A stretch of 64,000 nt of DNA from Cepaea nemoralis. Lineage: Eukaryota > Mollusca > Gastropoda > Stylommatophora > Helicidae. Position 1 is the first letter of the stretch; each line of letters begins with the position of its first letter. The position numbers and the translations under genes were made by a program. The DNA lies in assembly GCA_014155875.1 (NCBI GenBank), contig JACEFZ010014625.1, forward strand, positions 16,001 to 80,000, in the 5' to 3' direction. Below the pieces are notes generated by a model. It saw only the letters and a program-made list of their open reading frames with translations. It searched no databases and had not been told where the DNA came from. Below are positions 31,680 to 42,180 of the stretch, one piece after another.

Positions 31680-31790
31680 TCAGCATGGACCAAGTGGATA
31701 AGAACGTGTGTTTTTAAACATCCTGTGTGCTGATGCCGAAGTAAGGGGTTATACCCCTACACAGGACAGTTGGACTTTGTCATGGACAGA
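31680..31790 (+). repeat. tRNA-like SINE head candidate
   Basis: 'catggaccaagtggataaga' fits an A box (tRNA-Ser/Leu type), and 'ggggttatacccct' about 50 bases later resembles a B box. There is a recognisable promoter arrangement but no complete cloverleaf. Only one copy is seen, so it is a candidate only. Confidence 0.4.
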
Positions 31791-32171
31791 AATGGGTTAC
31801 GACAGACATAGGTTGGCAGATCAGTAGAAAGATAATCATTCACTACAACCCGCAAGACAGGAACAGTAAGAGTTAAGCGATGAAACAAAGACAGATTTAA
31901 CAACACTCAAGAAGCTAACCGGTTCATGAGAAAATAAAGGGGTCACCACAAGCGATCCTGAATGGAAAGGCTCGGGAGACTGGTCATTCGGGGTGTGGAC
32001 AGCTTACAGAACACAAACACCTAAACTCCTGTCAAGAATTCTATACAAGCCATCTACACAATTAATGAAGGTTTCCAACATTAGGACTGAAGCAGGTTCA
32101 GACAACTATTAACAGTTAACAGAGAAATGTAAGTCTCTACTTTGATGATTTAAGAACAATTCTGTTCCACT

Positions 32172-32879
32172 AAAGTTTAGTATCCACTAAACAAGAAGCT
32201 TACTGCCAAAACAAAAGTCCTTGTCTATCAAGCCTGTGTCCTTAGTACTCTTCTTTATGGCAGTGACACCTGGACAACTTACTCACACCAAGAGAAACGT
32301 TTAAACAGCTTTCATATGCGGTGTCTGCGAAGAATTCTTGGTATTAAGTGGCAAAACAAAATCACAAATAATGAAGTATTGGAAAGATCAAGTTGTGTGA
32401 CGGTTTATGTCATGCTCAGTCTTCATAGACTTAGATGGATAGGACACGTTAGGAGGATGGATGATGGTAGAATACCAAAGGACATCTTTTTTGGTGAATT
32501 ACAGATGGGTAAGAGATCTCAGGGTCGGCCTCTACTACGATACAAAGATGTGTGTAAGCGGGACATGATTGATACAGGCATTGATAATGCACATTGGGAG
32601 CAAGTCGCCGCTGAATGTGTTGCATGGATGGCAAACATCAGAAATGGAATAAAGACAACGGAGAAAATTATTGCAGATAAGTCACACACCAAGCGTGTGA
32701 GACGTAAGATGGTGCATGATGGTGGAAATGACCACGTGTTCACATGCACCCACTGTGAACGGACATTTACAGCGCAAATTGGCCTTATCAGTCACATTCG
32801 CTACCACCATAGGTAAAAGTTATTATGCCTTTTTAAAGCACAAACTATCGTCTGTCAAGACGGCAAGATGCCAATGAAA
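32172..32879 (+). mobile_element. LINE-B, 5'-truncated, with 9-bp target duplication
   Basis: Encodes 'LLYGSDTWTTYSHQEKRLNS', 'MRCLRRILGIKWQNKITNNE', 'LHRLRWIGHVRRMDDGRIPK' and 'GRPLLRYKDVCKRDMIDTGI', and ends with a C2H2 finger 'FTCTHCERTFTAQIGLISHI' + 'RYHHR' (Cys-x2-Cys...His-x4-His). It belongs to a reverse-transcriptase LINE with a C-terminal finger that probably binds nucleic acid. The catalytic part is lost by 5' truncation. The 3' end is 'aagacggcaagatgccaatg' without poly(A). Identical 9-base words tgttccact (32163-32171 and 32880-32888) mark the insertion. Confidence 0.92.
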
Positions 32880-33267
32880 TGTTCCACTGTTGGCATAGCA
32901 TGAGTTTGTAACAGGTAATTGATGACAGCACCAGCGAACATATCAGTACAGCCACTGAACTGACGGTCAGTAATGGACAGTGAGCAGAATCAGGACGCAG
33001 ATTGTGAGCATGGCATGGCTGGTTGTGGTGGCCTGGTGTGGGGGTCTATTGTGTATTCAACTTATATTGAGCTGCCGCTGTGCGTTCTGTTCACTCTGTT
33101 GTGAGCATCAGTCTGCAACATGTATGTGAAGCAAAGTGACAGAAATCGTCACTGTGAATACACCTGCCAAAACAATACCCTAGACAACGTTTGATTACCT
33201 ACAAGTCACCAGTAACAACAGTATCTTATCAAAGCAACAACATGACAGAATAAAATGTTAACTTCTC

Positions 33268-33350
33268 ATCCTTGACATGGGGACGTAAATTACAAGCCCT
33301 CAGAAGTCGGAGTGAGTTTGTCTGATGGCAAGGGACGCTGGCAATAAAAG
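33268..33350 (+). repeat. Short dispersed repeat shared with 61710-61800
   Basis: 'cttctcatccttgacatggg', 'gacgtaaattacaag', 'cagaagtcggagtg' and 'ctgatggcaagggac' match 61720-61800 closely. Probably the body of a small SINE. Confidence 0.6.
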
Positions 33351-33354
33351 TTAA

Positions 33355-33447
33355 AGTTAGTTGTATATCCTTTACAGGACATCGCAGTCAACCCCAACTT
33401 TTTTTTGGCTGTTTGTGATTTCTTGGCAAGTTTACGTTCAGTAGTGA
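33355..33447 (-). repeat. SINE-1 3' fragment
   Basis: 'ttagttgtatatcctttaca', 'ggacatcgcagtcaacccca' and 'cttggcaagtttacgttcag' match the end of SINE-1 in reverse. It is followed directly by a LINE-B terminus in reverse ('ggcaccttgcagtcttgaca'). Confidence 0.75.
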
Positions 33448-33739
33448 GTGGCACCTTGCAGTCTTGACAGACCACAGTATGTGATTCAAAACAATGTTTT
33501 CCCATGATGAATTTGAATAATGAAGACACAAACAATAGATTGCACGATTTATTGGCTGGCATATTTCCCTGCATCTTGTCAGGTACATACTGCAGAAATC
33601 ACGCAACGTAAAGTGAATTAACTAGATAAATCCTTCAAACTGAAATATACACATGTTCGCACAGTAATGTCGATTGTCTACCATGGTAATTTTAAACTGA
33701 CTAACATGTCTTTCTGCTTGCACAAGGACGGCTTACGAA

Positions 33740-33841
33740 GGTTGATTGTTAAAGCTTCAGCAAACTTTAACAATCGACTACTTTGTGTGACCACATAAAG
33801 TAGTCGATTGTTAAAGTTTGCTGAAGCTATAATAATCAACC
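33740..33841. repeat. Near-perfect 102-bp palindrome with nested hairpins
   Basis: The left arm 'ggttgattgttaaagcttca' ... 'caatcgactacttt' pairs with the right arm 'aaagtagtcgattgttaaag' ... 'ataatcaacc' with about two mismatches over some 46 bases and a 10-base loop. Each arm also contains its own inverted repeat (GATTGTTAAAG ... CTTTAACAATC). It may be a foldback/MITE remnant or a cruciform-forming site. Confidence 0.9.
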
Positions 33842-33849
33842 TCCGAGAC

Positions 33850-34130
33850 CTCGCCTCCATGAGCAGGTGGCGAGTGATGGCCAGACCCTAGTACCCAAGG
33901 GACGCGGCTTAGAGGCGTTCAGCCAAGTCCCACAGGTGAGGGCCTCGTATGCGCCTGGACACGTTCAGTAGTAGTACACTGGTAATAGGGAATGCTAATT
34001 ACATGCACAATCCAGCCCAGTGCTACTAGAAGTAGTGTGTGTGTGCTCTATGCTTGAGTTTAAAGTGAGGGAGCTCCAAAATAACAATAAAAATAGGCTA
34101 TGTAAACCTACATTTATAAATAGGTCAATT
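33850..34130. other. Intron sequence, no gene seen
   Basis: Contains a GC-rich segment (33850-33960, 'gagcaggtggcgagtgatgg') that may be another small repeat body. Otherwise featureless up to the exon 4 donor. Confidence 0.35.
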
Positions 34131-34132
34131 AC

Positions 34133-34278
34133 CTGGTCGGTTCATCAAAAAACATGAGGGGCGGGTTATTGACCAGCTCTAAGGCTATAGACAGCCTTCT
34201 GCGCTGACCGCCGGACAGATTAGAGGCTCGGGTTTTCTTAGCTTCATTCAGACTGAGTGTGTCCAGAATTTCATCAAC
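34133..34278 (-). CDS. ABCG: ABCG half-transporter, exon 4 (ABC signature and Walker B)
   Basis: 146 bases, acceptor TTTTCAG before 34278 and donor GTAATT after 34133. It begins in phase 0 with '[20 protein letters not shown]', continues with the ABC signature '[16 protein letters not shown]', and ends '[12 protein letters not shown]' with two bases of a Ser codon. 'LMFFDEPT' is Walker B with the catalytic Glu. This is the most diagnostic exon: LSGGQ, Walker B and the D-loop follow directly into exon 5. Confidence 0.97.
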
Positions 34279-34824
34279 CTGAAAATCACAAGCAGGATTA
34301 TGTTATCAATGTGATTCCACATGTTAGCTCTGTCTTGCTCATTTACAATGTGACTACACACACATCGTATGTCAAGTTAATTCTTACTTAGTGTCATTTA
34401 CAATGTGACATAATTATCTCTTAGTTAACACATTTTTAGTGTGACCCCATATATAAAAAGGCTTAAGGTAACTCTTAGTTAAGTCAGTTTGAATGTCACT
34501 AATTTGGATGTTAGAAATAACACAGCCAGACACAAAAGGCACGTCAAGTGAATGAGGGGGCCTCGTCAACCAACACAGAACTGGAACTATTAGCCACCAG
34601 ACATTTTCTCGTCACAGTAGATATTGGAGCCAGATGTTCTCTTCACCATAGATCTCTGAGCCATATTTTCTCATCACAGTTGAACCTAGTGCTCTTTTCT
34701 TCATAGGTGTTTGAGCCAGGTGTTCTCTTCACCATACATGTTTGAGCCAAGCACTCTCTTCATCACACATATTTGAGCCAGGTGTTTGTTGCAAGAGGAA
34801 GGAAAGGAGCCTCTTGGCACTCAC

Positions 34825-35015
34825 CATCTCCTGTTTCTCTTGTGCCGACAGTTTCTCATCCAGCTTGAGGTTTCGCCGAGCACATCATGGCCTCATCCAC
34901 GGTCAGGTGAGGCAACAGCTCGTCGTCCTGCATGATGTAGCAGGACATTTTACGGAATGTCCTCAAGTCTCTGTGAGAATTATGCACCAGAATGGACCCT
35001 GAGATGTTTCTGGTC
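34825..35015 (-). CDS. ABCG: ABCG half-transporter, exon 3 (Q-loop region), with a 1-base frameshift
   Basis: 191 bases, acceptor TTGCAG before 35015 and donor GTGAGT after 34825. The peptide begins 'RTRNISGSILVHNSHRDLRT' and 'FRKMSCYIMQDDELLPHLTV', then 'DEAMMCSA'; the Gln in 'IMQDD' is the Q-loop residue. After that one extra base (in the AAA run near 34870-34876) throws the frame off. One base later it continues with the expected 'LKLDEKLSAQEKQEM'. The exon length confirms this: 190 bases would keep phase with exons 2 and 4, and 191 does not. It is either an assembly or base-calling error or a real loss-of-function allele. Confidence 0.95.
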
Positions 35016-35036
35016 CTGCAACAAACAACAAAACCC

Positions 35037-35054
35037 ATATATATATATATATAT

Positions 35055-35093
<39 letters not shown>

Positions 35094-35125
35094 TGTGTGT
35101 GGGTGTGTGTGTGTGCGCGCGCGCA
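35037..35125. repeat. TA/TG/CG alternating tract (Z-DNA prone)
   Basis: TATATA, then TGTGTG with GGGTG interruptions, then GCGCGCGCG, 22 bases upstream of the exon 3 acceptor on the sense strand (CA/TA-rich there). Confidence 0.95.
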
Positions 35126-35174
35126 TTATTCACAGCATAGTAGACAGTACTGCCTGGTGTATGTTTATGCTGAA

Positions 35175-35530
35175 TGTTGAGTGGTGCTCACCAAACCCAA
35201 CACCCTATATTGTACCGACAGCTTCAGGCAGGTGAGTATAAATTCCAGGGTGTAAGCCATAACCTAGTGTGAGGAAATGCAGCCTAAAGGTGAAAGGTCA
35301 TGGCAGGGCAGACAGGTTACTCTAAGCCTTGGTCAGTAACTGGTTTAGGAAGGAAGCTCCGACTGGCGGACAGTTAGAGTGTTGCTGTGCTGACCCGGCA
35401 GACGTATTAGTGTGACCTTTCCTATGGAGTAAACTAGGCAGGCGGAGAGATTGATCATGCTGCATGGGCAACACGTGGTCTCTAAATTCAGCCCCGGCTT
35501 TGTGCTATGGAGAGGTAAAACCCTATTTTA
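35175..35530 (-). repeat. Dispersed repeat D, copy 2
   Basis: The reverse complement matches 37375-37740, for example 'tctctccgcctgcctagttt', 'aagccggggctgaatttaga' and 'ggcttacaccctggaattta'. It abuts the LINE-B 3' end at 35538. Confidence 0.8.
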
Positions 35531-35537
35531 CAAACTA

Positions 35538-37085
35538 CATTGGCACCTTGCCGTCTTGACAGACGATAGTTTGTGCTTTAAATAGGCATAATAACTTTTA
35601 CCTATGGCGGTAGCGAATGTGACTGATAAGGCCAATTTGTGCTGTAAATGTCCGCCATCATGCACCATCTTACGTCTCAAACGCTCGGTGTGTGACTTAT
35701 CTGCAATAATTTTCTCCTTTGTCTTTATTCCATTTCTGATATTTGCCCTCCATGCAACACGTTCAGCGGCGACTTGCTCCCAATGTGCATTATCAATGCC
35801 TGTATCAATCATGTCCCGCTTACACACATCTTTGTATCGTAGTAGAGGCCGACCCTGAGATCTCTTACCCATCTGTAATTCACCAAAAAAGATGTCCTTT
35901 GGTATTCTACCATCATCCATCCTCCTAAGATGTCCTATCCATCTAAGTCTACGAAGACTGAGCATGGAATAAACCGTCACACAACCTGATCTTTCCAATA
36001 CTTCAGTATTTGTGATTTTGTCTTGCCACTTAATACCAAGAATTCTTCGCAGACACCGCATATGAAAGCTGTTTAAATGTTTCTCTTGGTGTGAGTAAGT
36101 TGTCCAGGTTTCACTGCCATAAAGAAGAGTACTAAGGACACAGGCTTGATAGACAAGGACTTTTGTTTTGGCAGTAAGCTTCCTGTTCTCCCAGACTCTT
36201 TTTCTTAACCTGTTCATTGTTGTTGCTGCCTTACCAATCCGGATGTTGATTTCCTGATCTAGGTATAATTTGCTATTTACCACTGATCCTAGATATGTAA
36301 AATGGTCTACCATCTCTAGTTCGGCGTCGTCAATAAAGATTGATGGTACCCCTATTTGCACCTTGTGACATAATCTGTGTCTTCTTTTTGCTAATTGTTA
36401 AACCAAATTTAGAACAAGCATTGGAGAATGCAGATAGTAGACATTGCAATTCTTCCTCAGAGTGGGTCGTAACTGCAGCATCATCTGCAAAAAGCAACTC
36501 TCTGATCAGTACCCTCCTAATTTTGGTCTTGGCCTTCAATCTTTGAGCATTGTAGAGGCCGCCATCTGAGCGTGAGTGAATGTATATACCACCATCCTGA
36601 TCACGAAAGGCATATTTCAGTAGAAGTGAAAAGTATATTCCAAAGAGGGTGGGAGCTAGTACACAACCTTGCTTAACTCCACTCTTGATTTCAAACTCTT
36701 CAGAAGTTGCACCATCAAACTTGATTATACCCTTCATGCCTGTGTGGAACGATTCCACAATGGACAGAAGAGTTGGTGGGCAGCCAATCTTCTTTAGTGC
36801 CTTGAACAGACCCTCACGACTGACCAAATTAAATGCCTTTGTGTGGTCGATGAAGGCAATAAACAGTGGTTGATTCTGTTCACGGCATTTTTCTTGCATT
36901 TGTCGCAATGAAAATATCATATCAATGGTAGACCGGTTCTGTCGAAAGCCACACTGTGATTCGGGGTAGACTTGATCTCCTAGGACTTGAAGTCTGCGCA
37001 GAACAATTCTGGCAAATACTTTTCCAACAATACACAGAATGTGTGTATAGTTGTTTCAGTCGCTCCGATCACCCTTGTTCTTGTG
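35538..37085 (-). mobile_element. LINE-B, longest copy
   Basis: Reverse-transcriptase LINE read on the minus strand: 'SLRQMQEKCREQNQPLFIAF', 'IDHTKAFNLVSREGLFKAL', 'GVKQGCVLAPTLFGIYF', the catalytic 'LLFADDAAVTTHSEEELQ', 'FTYLGSVVNS', 'LLYGSETWTTYSHQEKHLNS' and 'GRPLLRYKDVCKRDMIDTG'. The end is where the C2H2 finger should be; here the frame is altered near 35640. Upstream codons continue to about 37075 ('KNKGDRSD', 'IVGKVFARIVLRRLQVLG', 'QCGFRQNRSTIDM'), beyond which it is truncated. One frameshift separates the RT halves near 36345. The 3' end is the shared LINE-B terminus 'ggcaaggtgccaatg'. Confidence 0.93.
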
Positions 37086-37865
37086 TATTTTTATTTTTAT
37101 TTGTACCTGGTGCATTGGTGTTACAGCCTGCAATTCAGATTTTGTCCTAGCCCCAAGCACCCATTGAAGCAGGCAGGCTGTGGCAGATCAGCACCCAACT
37201 GGCCTGGGGCTGCCCAGCTTGAGGCGTACGGTAGCTGATCAGTGACCCCTGTAGGTGTCTCCCACCGTCAGAGGCAACGCGTGGCGTCCCATGTCTACGC
37301 CAATTGACAGGGACTTATAACCTGTAACAGTTGCCTCTCGCTTTGATTCCGAGACCAGTTAAGACCAGGGATGGAGTTATTGCCTCTCCATAGCACAAAG
37401 CCTGGGCTAAAATATAGAGATCATGTGTTGCCCATGCAGCATGATCCCTCTCTCGGCCTGCCTAGTTCACTCCAGAGGAAAGGTAACACCCCTACATCTG
37501 GAACAAGACAAGCTGCAGAAGCTGCCGGATCAGCAAAGCAATGCTCTATCTGTCCGCCTGTCGGAGCTTCGATCCTAGACCAGCCGCCAACCAAGGCTTA
37601 GGGCCTGGTCTGCCCTGCCATGACATTTTGTCTTTAACTTGCATTTCCTCGCACCAGGGTAAGGGTTGTACCCTCCCACTTGCGCTCTTCCACCCGAAGC
37701 CGTTGGCACAATGTGAGGTGTCGGGTTTGGTATGCACTGCCCAACGTTCGGCGCTAACAGAAAGCAAGTACCGTTTCTACAGTTATACGGTAGCTCAGTC
37801 ATATCTGACTAAGACCTGACACACATTTAAAAAACTATCGTATATCAAAATGTCCAGGTGCTAGC
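37085..37865 (+). repeat. Dispersed repeat D, copy 3 (longest)
   Basis: 37370-37830 matches 17220-17655. The preceding 280 bases may be the 5' part of the same family. Just after it, 'aaactatcgtatatcaaaat' + 'gtccaggtgcta' (37835-37865) resembles the LINE-B terminus, so family D may be a short element mobilised by LINE-B. Confidence 0.7.
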
Positions 37866-37964
37866 CTGTCATTTGCAACACAGATTATTATAAAGCTTAC
37901 ATTGAAGAAGAAAGACAAGCAACACTGGTTGGTTGTAGGTGCTTCTATATCAAGGTAAGTTAGT

Positions 37965-38170
37965 TAGTTAGTCGGACAAATCATCCTCATTGCACATCAT
38001 AACATTCAGTCCATTAGTGCTCGGATCCCTTCCTCAATAAATCCAGCAGTGTGTAGTGGCTAACAACACCAGTTCTGTGTTGGTTTATTAATCATTTTGG
38101 TTTCCTGCATAGTGTTCTTGTCCAGACACACCTCTTTTAACTTTCTGTTCTCGTAGTCTGACCTTTGTAA
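37965..38170 (-). pseudogene. RH-LINE 3' end with CTAA tail
   Basis: The reverse complement shows 'cacagaactggtgttgttag', 'cactgctggatttattgagg', 'gcaatgaggatgatttgtcc' and then 'gactaactaactaac', matching 58200-58350. Confidence 0.75.
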
Positions 38171-38239
38171 CTGAATGTAATCACTGCAACCAAGAATGCC
38201 AAACATTCATCAGTCTGTAACCAATTACAAAACCAAGCA

Positions 38240-40240
38240 ACAAGCAAATCTTAACCATCTATAACCAGGCAGTTTGTAAACTCACATGCAAGCAACAAAT
38301 GACCAATGTCACTAAACCTTAACCAGGTAGATTGAAATTCTCTCACGCAAGCAACAACTGACAAAAGTCACTCACCTGTAAGCAGGTAGATTGTAAACTC
38401 ACATGCAAGTAACAACTGACCAAAGTCACTCACCTGTAAGCAGGTAGATTGTAAACGCACATGCAAGTAACAACTGATCAAAGTCACTCACCTGTAAGCA
38501 GGTAGATTGTAAACTCACATGTAAGTAACAACTGACCAAAGTCACTCACCTGTAAGCAGGTAGTTTGTAAACTCACATGCAAGTAACAACTGACAAAAGT
38601 CACTCACCTGTAAGCAGGTAGATTGTAAACTCACATGCAAGTAACAACTGACCAAAGTCACTCACCTGTAAGCAGGTAGATTGTAAACTCACATGCAAGC
38701 AACAACTGACCAAAGTCACTCACCTGTAAGCAGGTAGATTGTAAACTCACACGCAAGCAACAACTGACCAAAGTCACTCACCTGTAAGAAGGTAGATTGT
38801 AAACTCACATGCAAGTAACAACTGAAGACTGTCACTCACCTGTAAGCAGGTAGATTGTAAACTCACACGCAAGCAACAACTGACCAAAGTCACTCACCTG
38901 TAATCAGGTAGATTGTAAACTCACACGCAAGCAACAACTGACCAAAGTCACTCAGCTGTAAGCAGGTAGATTGTAAACTCACACGCAAGCAACAACTGAC
39001 CAAAGCCACTCATCTGTAACCAGGTAGATTGTAAACTCACACGCCAGCAACAACTGACCAAAGTCACTCATCTGTAAGCAGGTAGATTGTAAATTCACAC
39101 GCAAGCAACAACTGACCAAAGTCACTCACCTGTAAGCAGGTAAATTGTAAACTCACATGCAAGTAACAACTGAAGACTGTCACTCACCTGTAAGCAGGTA
39201 GATTGTTAACTCACATGCAAGCAACAACTGACCAAAGACACTCACCTGTAAGCAGGTATATTGTAAACAAACACGCAAGTAACAACTGACCAAAGTCACT
39301 CACCTGTAAGCAGGTAGATTGTAAACTCACACGCAAGCAACAACTGACCACTGTCACTCACCTGTAGGCAGGTAGATTGTAAACTCACACGCAAGCAACA
39401 ACTGACCAAAGTCATTCACCTGTAAGCAGGTAGATTGTAAACTCACACGCAAGCAACAACTGACCAAAGTCACTCAGCTGTAAGCAGGTAGATTGTAAAC
39501 TCACACGCAAGCAACAACTGACCAAAGCCACTCATCTGTAACCAGGTAGATTGTAAACTCACACGCCAGCAACAACTGACCAAAGTCACTCATCTGTAAG
39601 CAGGTAGATTGTAAATTCACACGCAAGCAACAACTGACCAAAGTCACTCACCTGTAAGCAGGTAAATTGTAAACTCACATGCAAGTAACAACTGAAGACT
39701 GTCACTCACCTGTAAGCAGGTAGATTGTAAACTCACATGCAAGCAACAACTGACCAAAGTCACTCACCTGTAAGCAGGTATATTGTAAACAAACACGCAA
39801 GTAACAACTGACCAAAGTCACTCACCTGTAAGCAGGTAGATTGTAAACTCACACGCAAGCAACAACTGACCACTGTCACTCACCTGTAAGCAGGTAGATT
39901 GTAAACTCACACGCAAGCAACAACTGACCAAAGTCATTCACCTGTAAGCAGGTAGATTGTAAACGCACATGCAAGTAACAACTGACCAAAGTCACTCACC
40001 TGTAAGCAGGTAGATTGTAAACTCACACGCAAGCAACAACTGACCAAAGTCACTCACCTGTAAGCAGGTAGATTGTAAAATCACATGCAAGCAGCACTAA
40101 ATCACTCACTTGTAACCAGGTAAGGGTAAGCAAGCAGCAAATGGCCAAAATCACTCACCCGTAACCAGATAGATTGTAAACTCACAACAGCAAATGGCTG
40201 AAGTCACTCGCCTTTAACCAGCAACTGGCTAAGGTCACTC
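38240..40240 (-). repeat. 58-bp array of the exon 2 donor, about 34 units
   Basis: The unit is 58 bases. On the ABCG sense strand most units contain 'cttacaggtgagtgac', the same 14-base TTACAG|GTGAGTGA core as the authentic exon 2 donor (40243/40242). Degenerate units at 40090-40240 join the array directly to the exon. A nine-unit block is repeated with a 522-base offset ('cactcagctg' at 38949 and 39471). The result is a row of consensus-like 5' splice sites just downstream of the real one. Confidence 0.95.
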
Positions 40241-40242
40241 AC

Positions 40243-40360
40243 CTGTAACCAGCCAGAATGTTCATCAAAGAAGTCTTGCCAGCACCAGAAGGGCCCATGA
40301 TGGCTGTTAGTTCACCCGATACAAATTTCCCAGAGATGTTCTTCAAGATAGCTTTCTTTC
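40243..40360 (-). CDS. ABCG: ABCG half-transporter, exon 2 (Walker A)
   Basis: 118 bases, acceptor TTTTTCAG before 40360 and donor GTGAGT after 40243. Two leading bases complete a Gly codon from exon 1; then comes '[20 protein letters not shown]' and '[18 protein letters not shown]', leaving two bases of an Arg codon for exon 3. 'GPSGAGKT' is the Walker A (P-loop) that binds ATP phosphates. Codon phase fits on both sides. Confidence 0.97.
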
Positions 40361-40504
40361 CTGAAAAAAAAACAACAACTTTTCTTTGTAATTGTTTTAA
40401 TAGTTGTAAAACATATCACACTTGATAATTAGGCACAAAAACGTGAGATATAAGTAGACACAAATATGTAAAATGTCAGTAGCCACAAAAATGTGAAATA
40501 TAAG

Positions 40505-40524
40505 GAGCCACACACACACACCCA

Positions 40525-40564
<40 letters not shown>

Positions 40565-40566
40565 CA
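40505..40566. repeat. ACGC tetranucleotide microsatellite
   Basis: About 15 units of CACG/ACGC, 150 bases upstream of the exon 2 acceptor. Confidence 0.95.
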
Positions 40567-40604
40567 CAAGAAACATGGAGTAGCCACTACAAAAGAAGTA
40601 TCAA

Positions 40605-41900
40605 CAACAACAACAACACTTTATTTTCAAATCGTTAATGAATTGGGCACGCAGGCCTGTCTAATATTCTGCCCTTGTATCACTCTCTTTCTTACATTAT
40701 ACCATTCACACATCATTCAAGGCTAACTGACAACAGCAACAATATAAAAGATATGCATTATAAAGGCATGTGGAAAATGAAAAATCAATACTACATGACT
40801 CAGTAATAGTAATAACTATGGTCACACTTATTATTAGCTATGGGGAATATACTGGCCTACCAAAAGGGGACTGGCTGTTATACTAGGGTTTTATTATTAT
40901 TATTCTATTATTAAGGGGGAAGGTCATCCGTACTGAGATAGTCTTCAAATAATTTGCGATTATATGTATAGGGATTGGTGATGTCTTTTATTTCATGTAG
41001 AAGATTGTTCCACAGCTGAGCTGCTGAGTACGTTAAGCTTGTTTTGTATAAGTCTATCCTAGGCTTCGGAATGTGTAATATATTTAATCGTTTACTGTAT
41101 CTAGCATTATATTCAAACAATGGCTAAAGCTAATTTGGGGCATTCCGATGTAGGATTTTGTGAATTAATTTGGCCTTATTGAAAAGCAGACGTTTGCGGA
41201 GTGGTAGTAACTGAAGGCGTACATGCAGGCTAGGATTGTCAGTTAAATGTTTGCTATAAATTAAACTCATGGCCCGTTTCTGGAGTGAGTAAAGTCGCTT
41301 GGTGCTTGAATTGGAACAACCGTCCCAGATTGTAGAGCAGTAGTCAAAATGTGTCTGTTTGTGAGACGTATAGAATATTTTCCTTGTGTCCTCATCAAGG
41401 AAATTGTTAGTTTTGGCGAGTTGGTAGACTATTTTCGCTGTTTGTTTAGTGAGCGCTTGAACGTGAGGATTAAAGGTTAGGTTTATATCAGTGATGGCCT
41501 AATGTTATGTGCTCAATTACACTTTCTACTGGCATGTTATCGATGTGAAGTTGAAGTGATCTGTGTGAATTTAGAATTTGAAGTCTTTGTCTGGATGTTA
41601 ATAACATAGATTTTGATTTAGTGATGCTAATTTGCAAACGGTTCGCGTAGCCCCACCTAACTACATTATTTAATTCTTGTTGCAAAGACGTCTCCAGCAA
41701 ATTACTGCTTTCAGCGTTTGTATACACTGTACAGTCGTCTGCAAATAGATCGTAGGGCGACGAAAGATGCAAAGGTAGATCACAAATGGCAAATAACATA
41801 GGGCCAAGAATAGAGCCTTGCGATACTCCAGCATTGAAGTGGTTTGGGACAGAGATTTATTGTATGATTACTTGCTTTCTATTTGACAGAACAGATGTTA
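40605..41900 (-). mobile_element. LINE-J, CR1/jockey-like, 5'-truncated
   Basis: Minus-strand codons read 'VPNHFNAGVSQGSILGPMLF' (41850-41790), then 'FADDCTVYTNAESSN' with the catalytic FADD, 'LQISITKSKSMLL', and further left 'SNSSTKRLYSLQKRAMSLIY' and 'LNILHIPKPRIDLYKTSLTY' to a stop at 40911. 'GVSQGSILGP' and 'IPKPR...KTS...' are typical of CR1/jockey-type elements. Frame breaks occur near 41490 and 41120. The 3' untranslated part includes the hairpin gggc-acgcag-gcc(t) and ends in a GTT-repeat tail (CAA on the plus strand at 40605-40617). Confidence 0.88.
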
Positions 41901-41984
41901 TTAGTGTCACAACATCAGTAGTGACACTATCATGGAATATAAGTAGCGACACAAAAAACATGAAATATAAGTAGCCATAAACAT

Positions 41985-42180
41985 ATGAAGTATACGTAGC
42001 CACAAAATCATGAAATATACGTAGCCACTATAAACATGACATATAAGTAACCACAGAAATATGAAATGTATGTATCTACAAAACATGGGTTATGGTTCAA
42101 AATCTCAAAAACATGATGTGATGTCGGTTCCTAAATCAATCAATTAATCAATCAATCAATCTCAAAAACATATCACATAA
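41985..42180. other. Short degenerate repeats, no gene
   Basis: Repeated words 'tagccac', 'aaacatgaaatataagtagc' (about 30-base spacing, from 41930 to 42080) also occur at 40440-40510 on the other side of LINE-J. LINE-J may therefore have inserted in a small tandem array. Confidence 0.5.

Noticed and set aside
33290..33606. Minus-strand ORFs of 72-94 codons
   Set aside because: They are built from a SINE-1 end, a LINE-B terminus and a small repeat joined together; no independent signature.
38240..40240. CRISPR-like appearance of regular repeats
   Set aside because: The units are contiguous without unique spacers, the genome is eukaryotic, and the unit is derived from the neighbouring exon-intron border.
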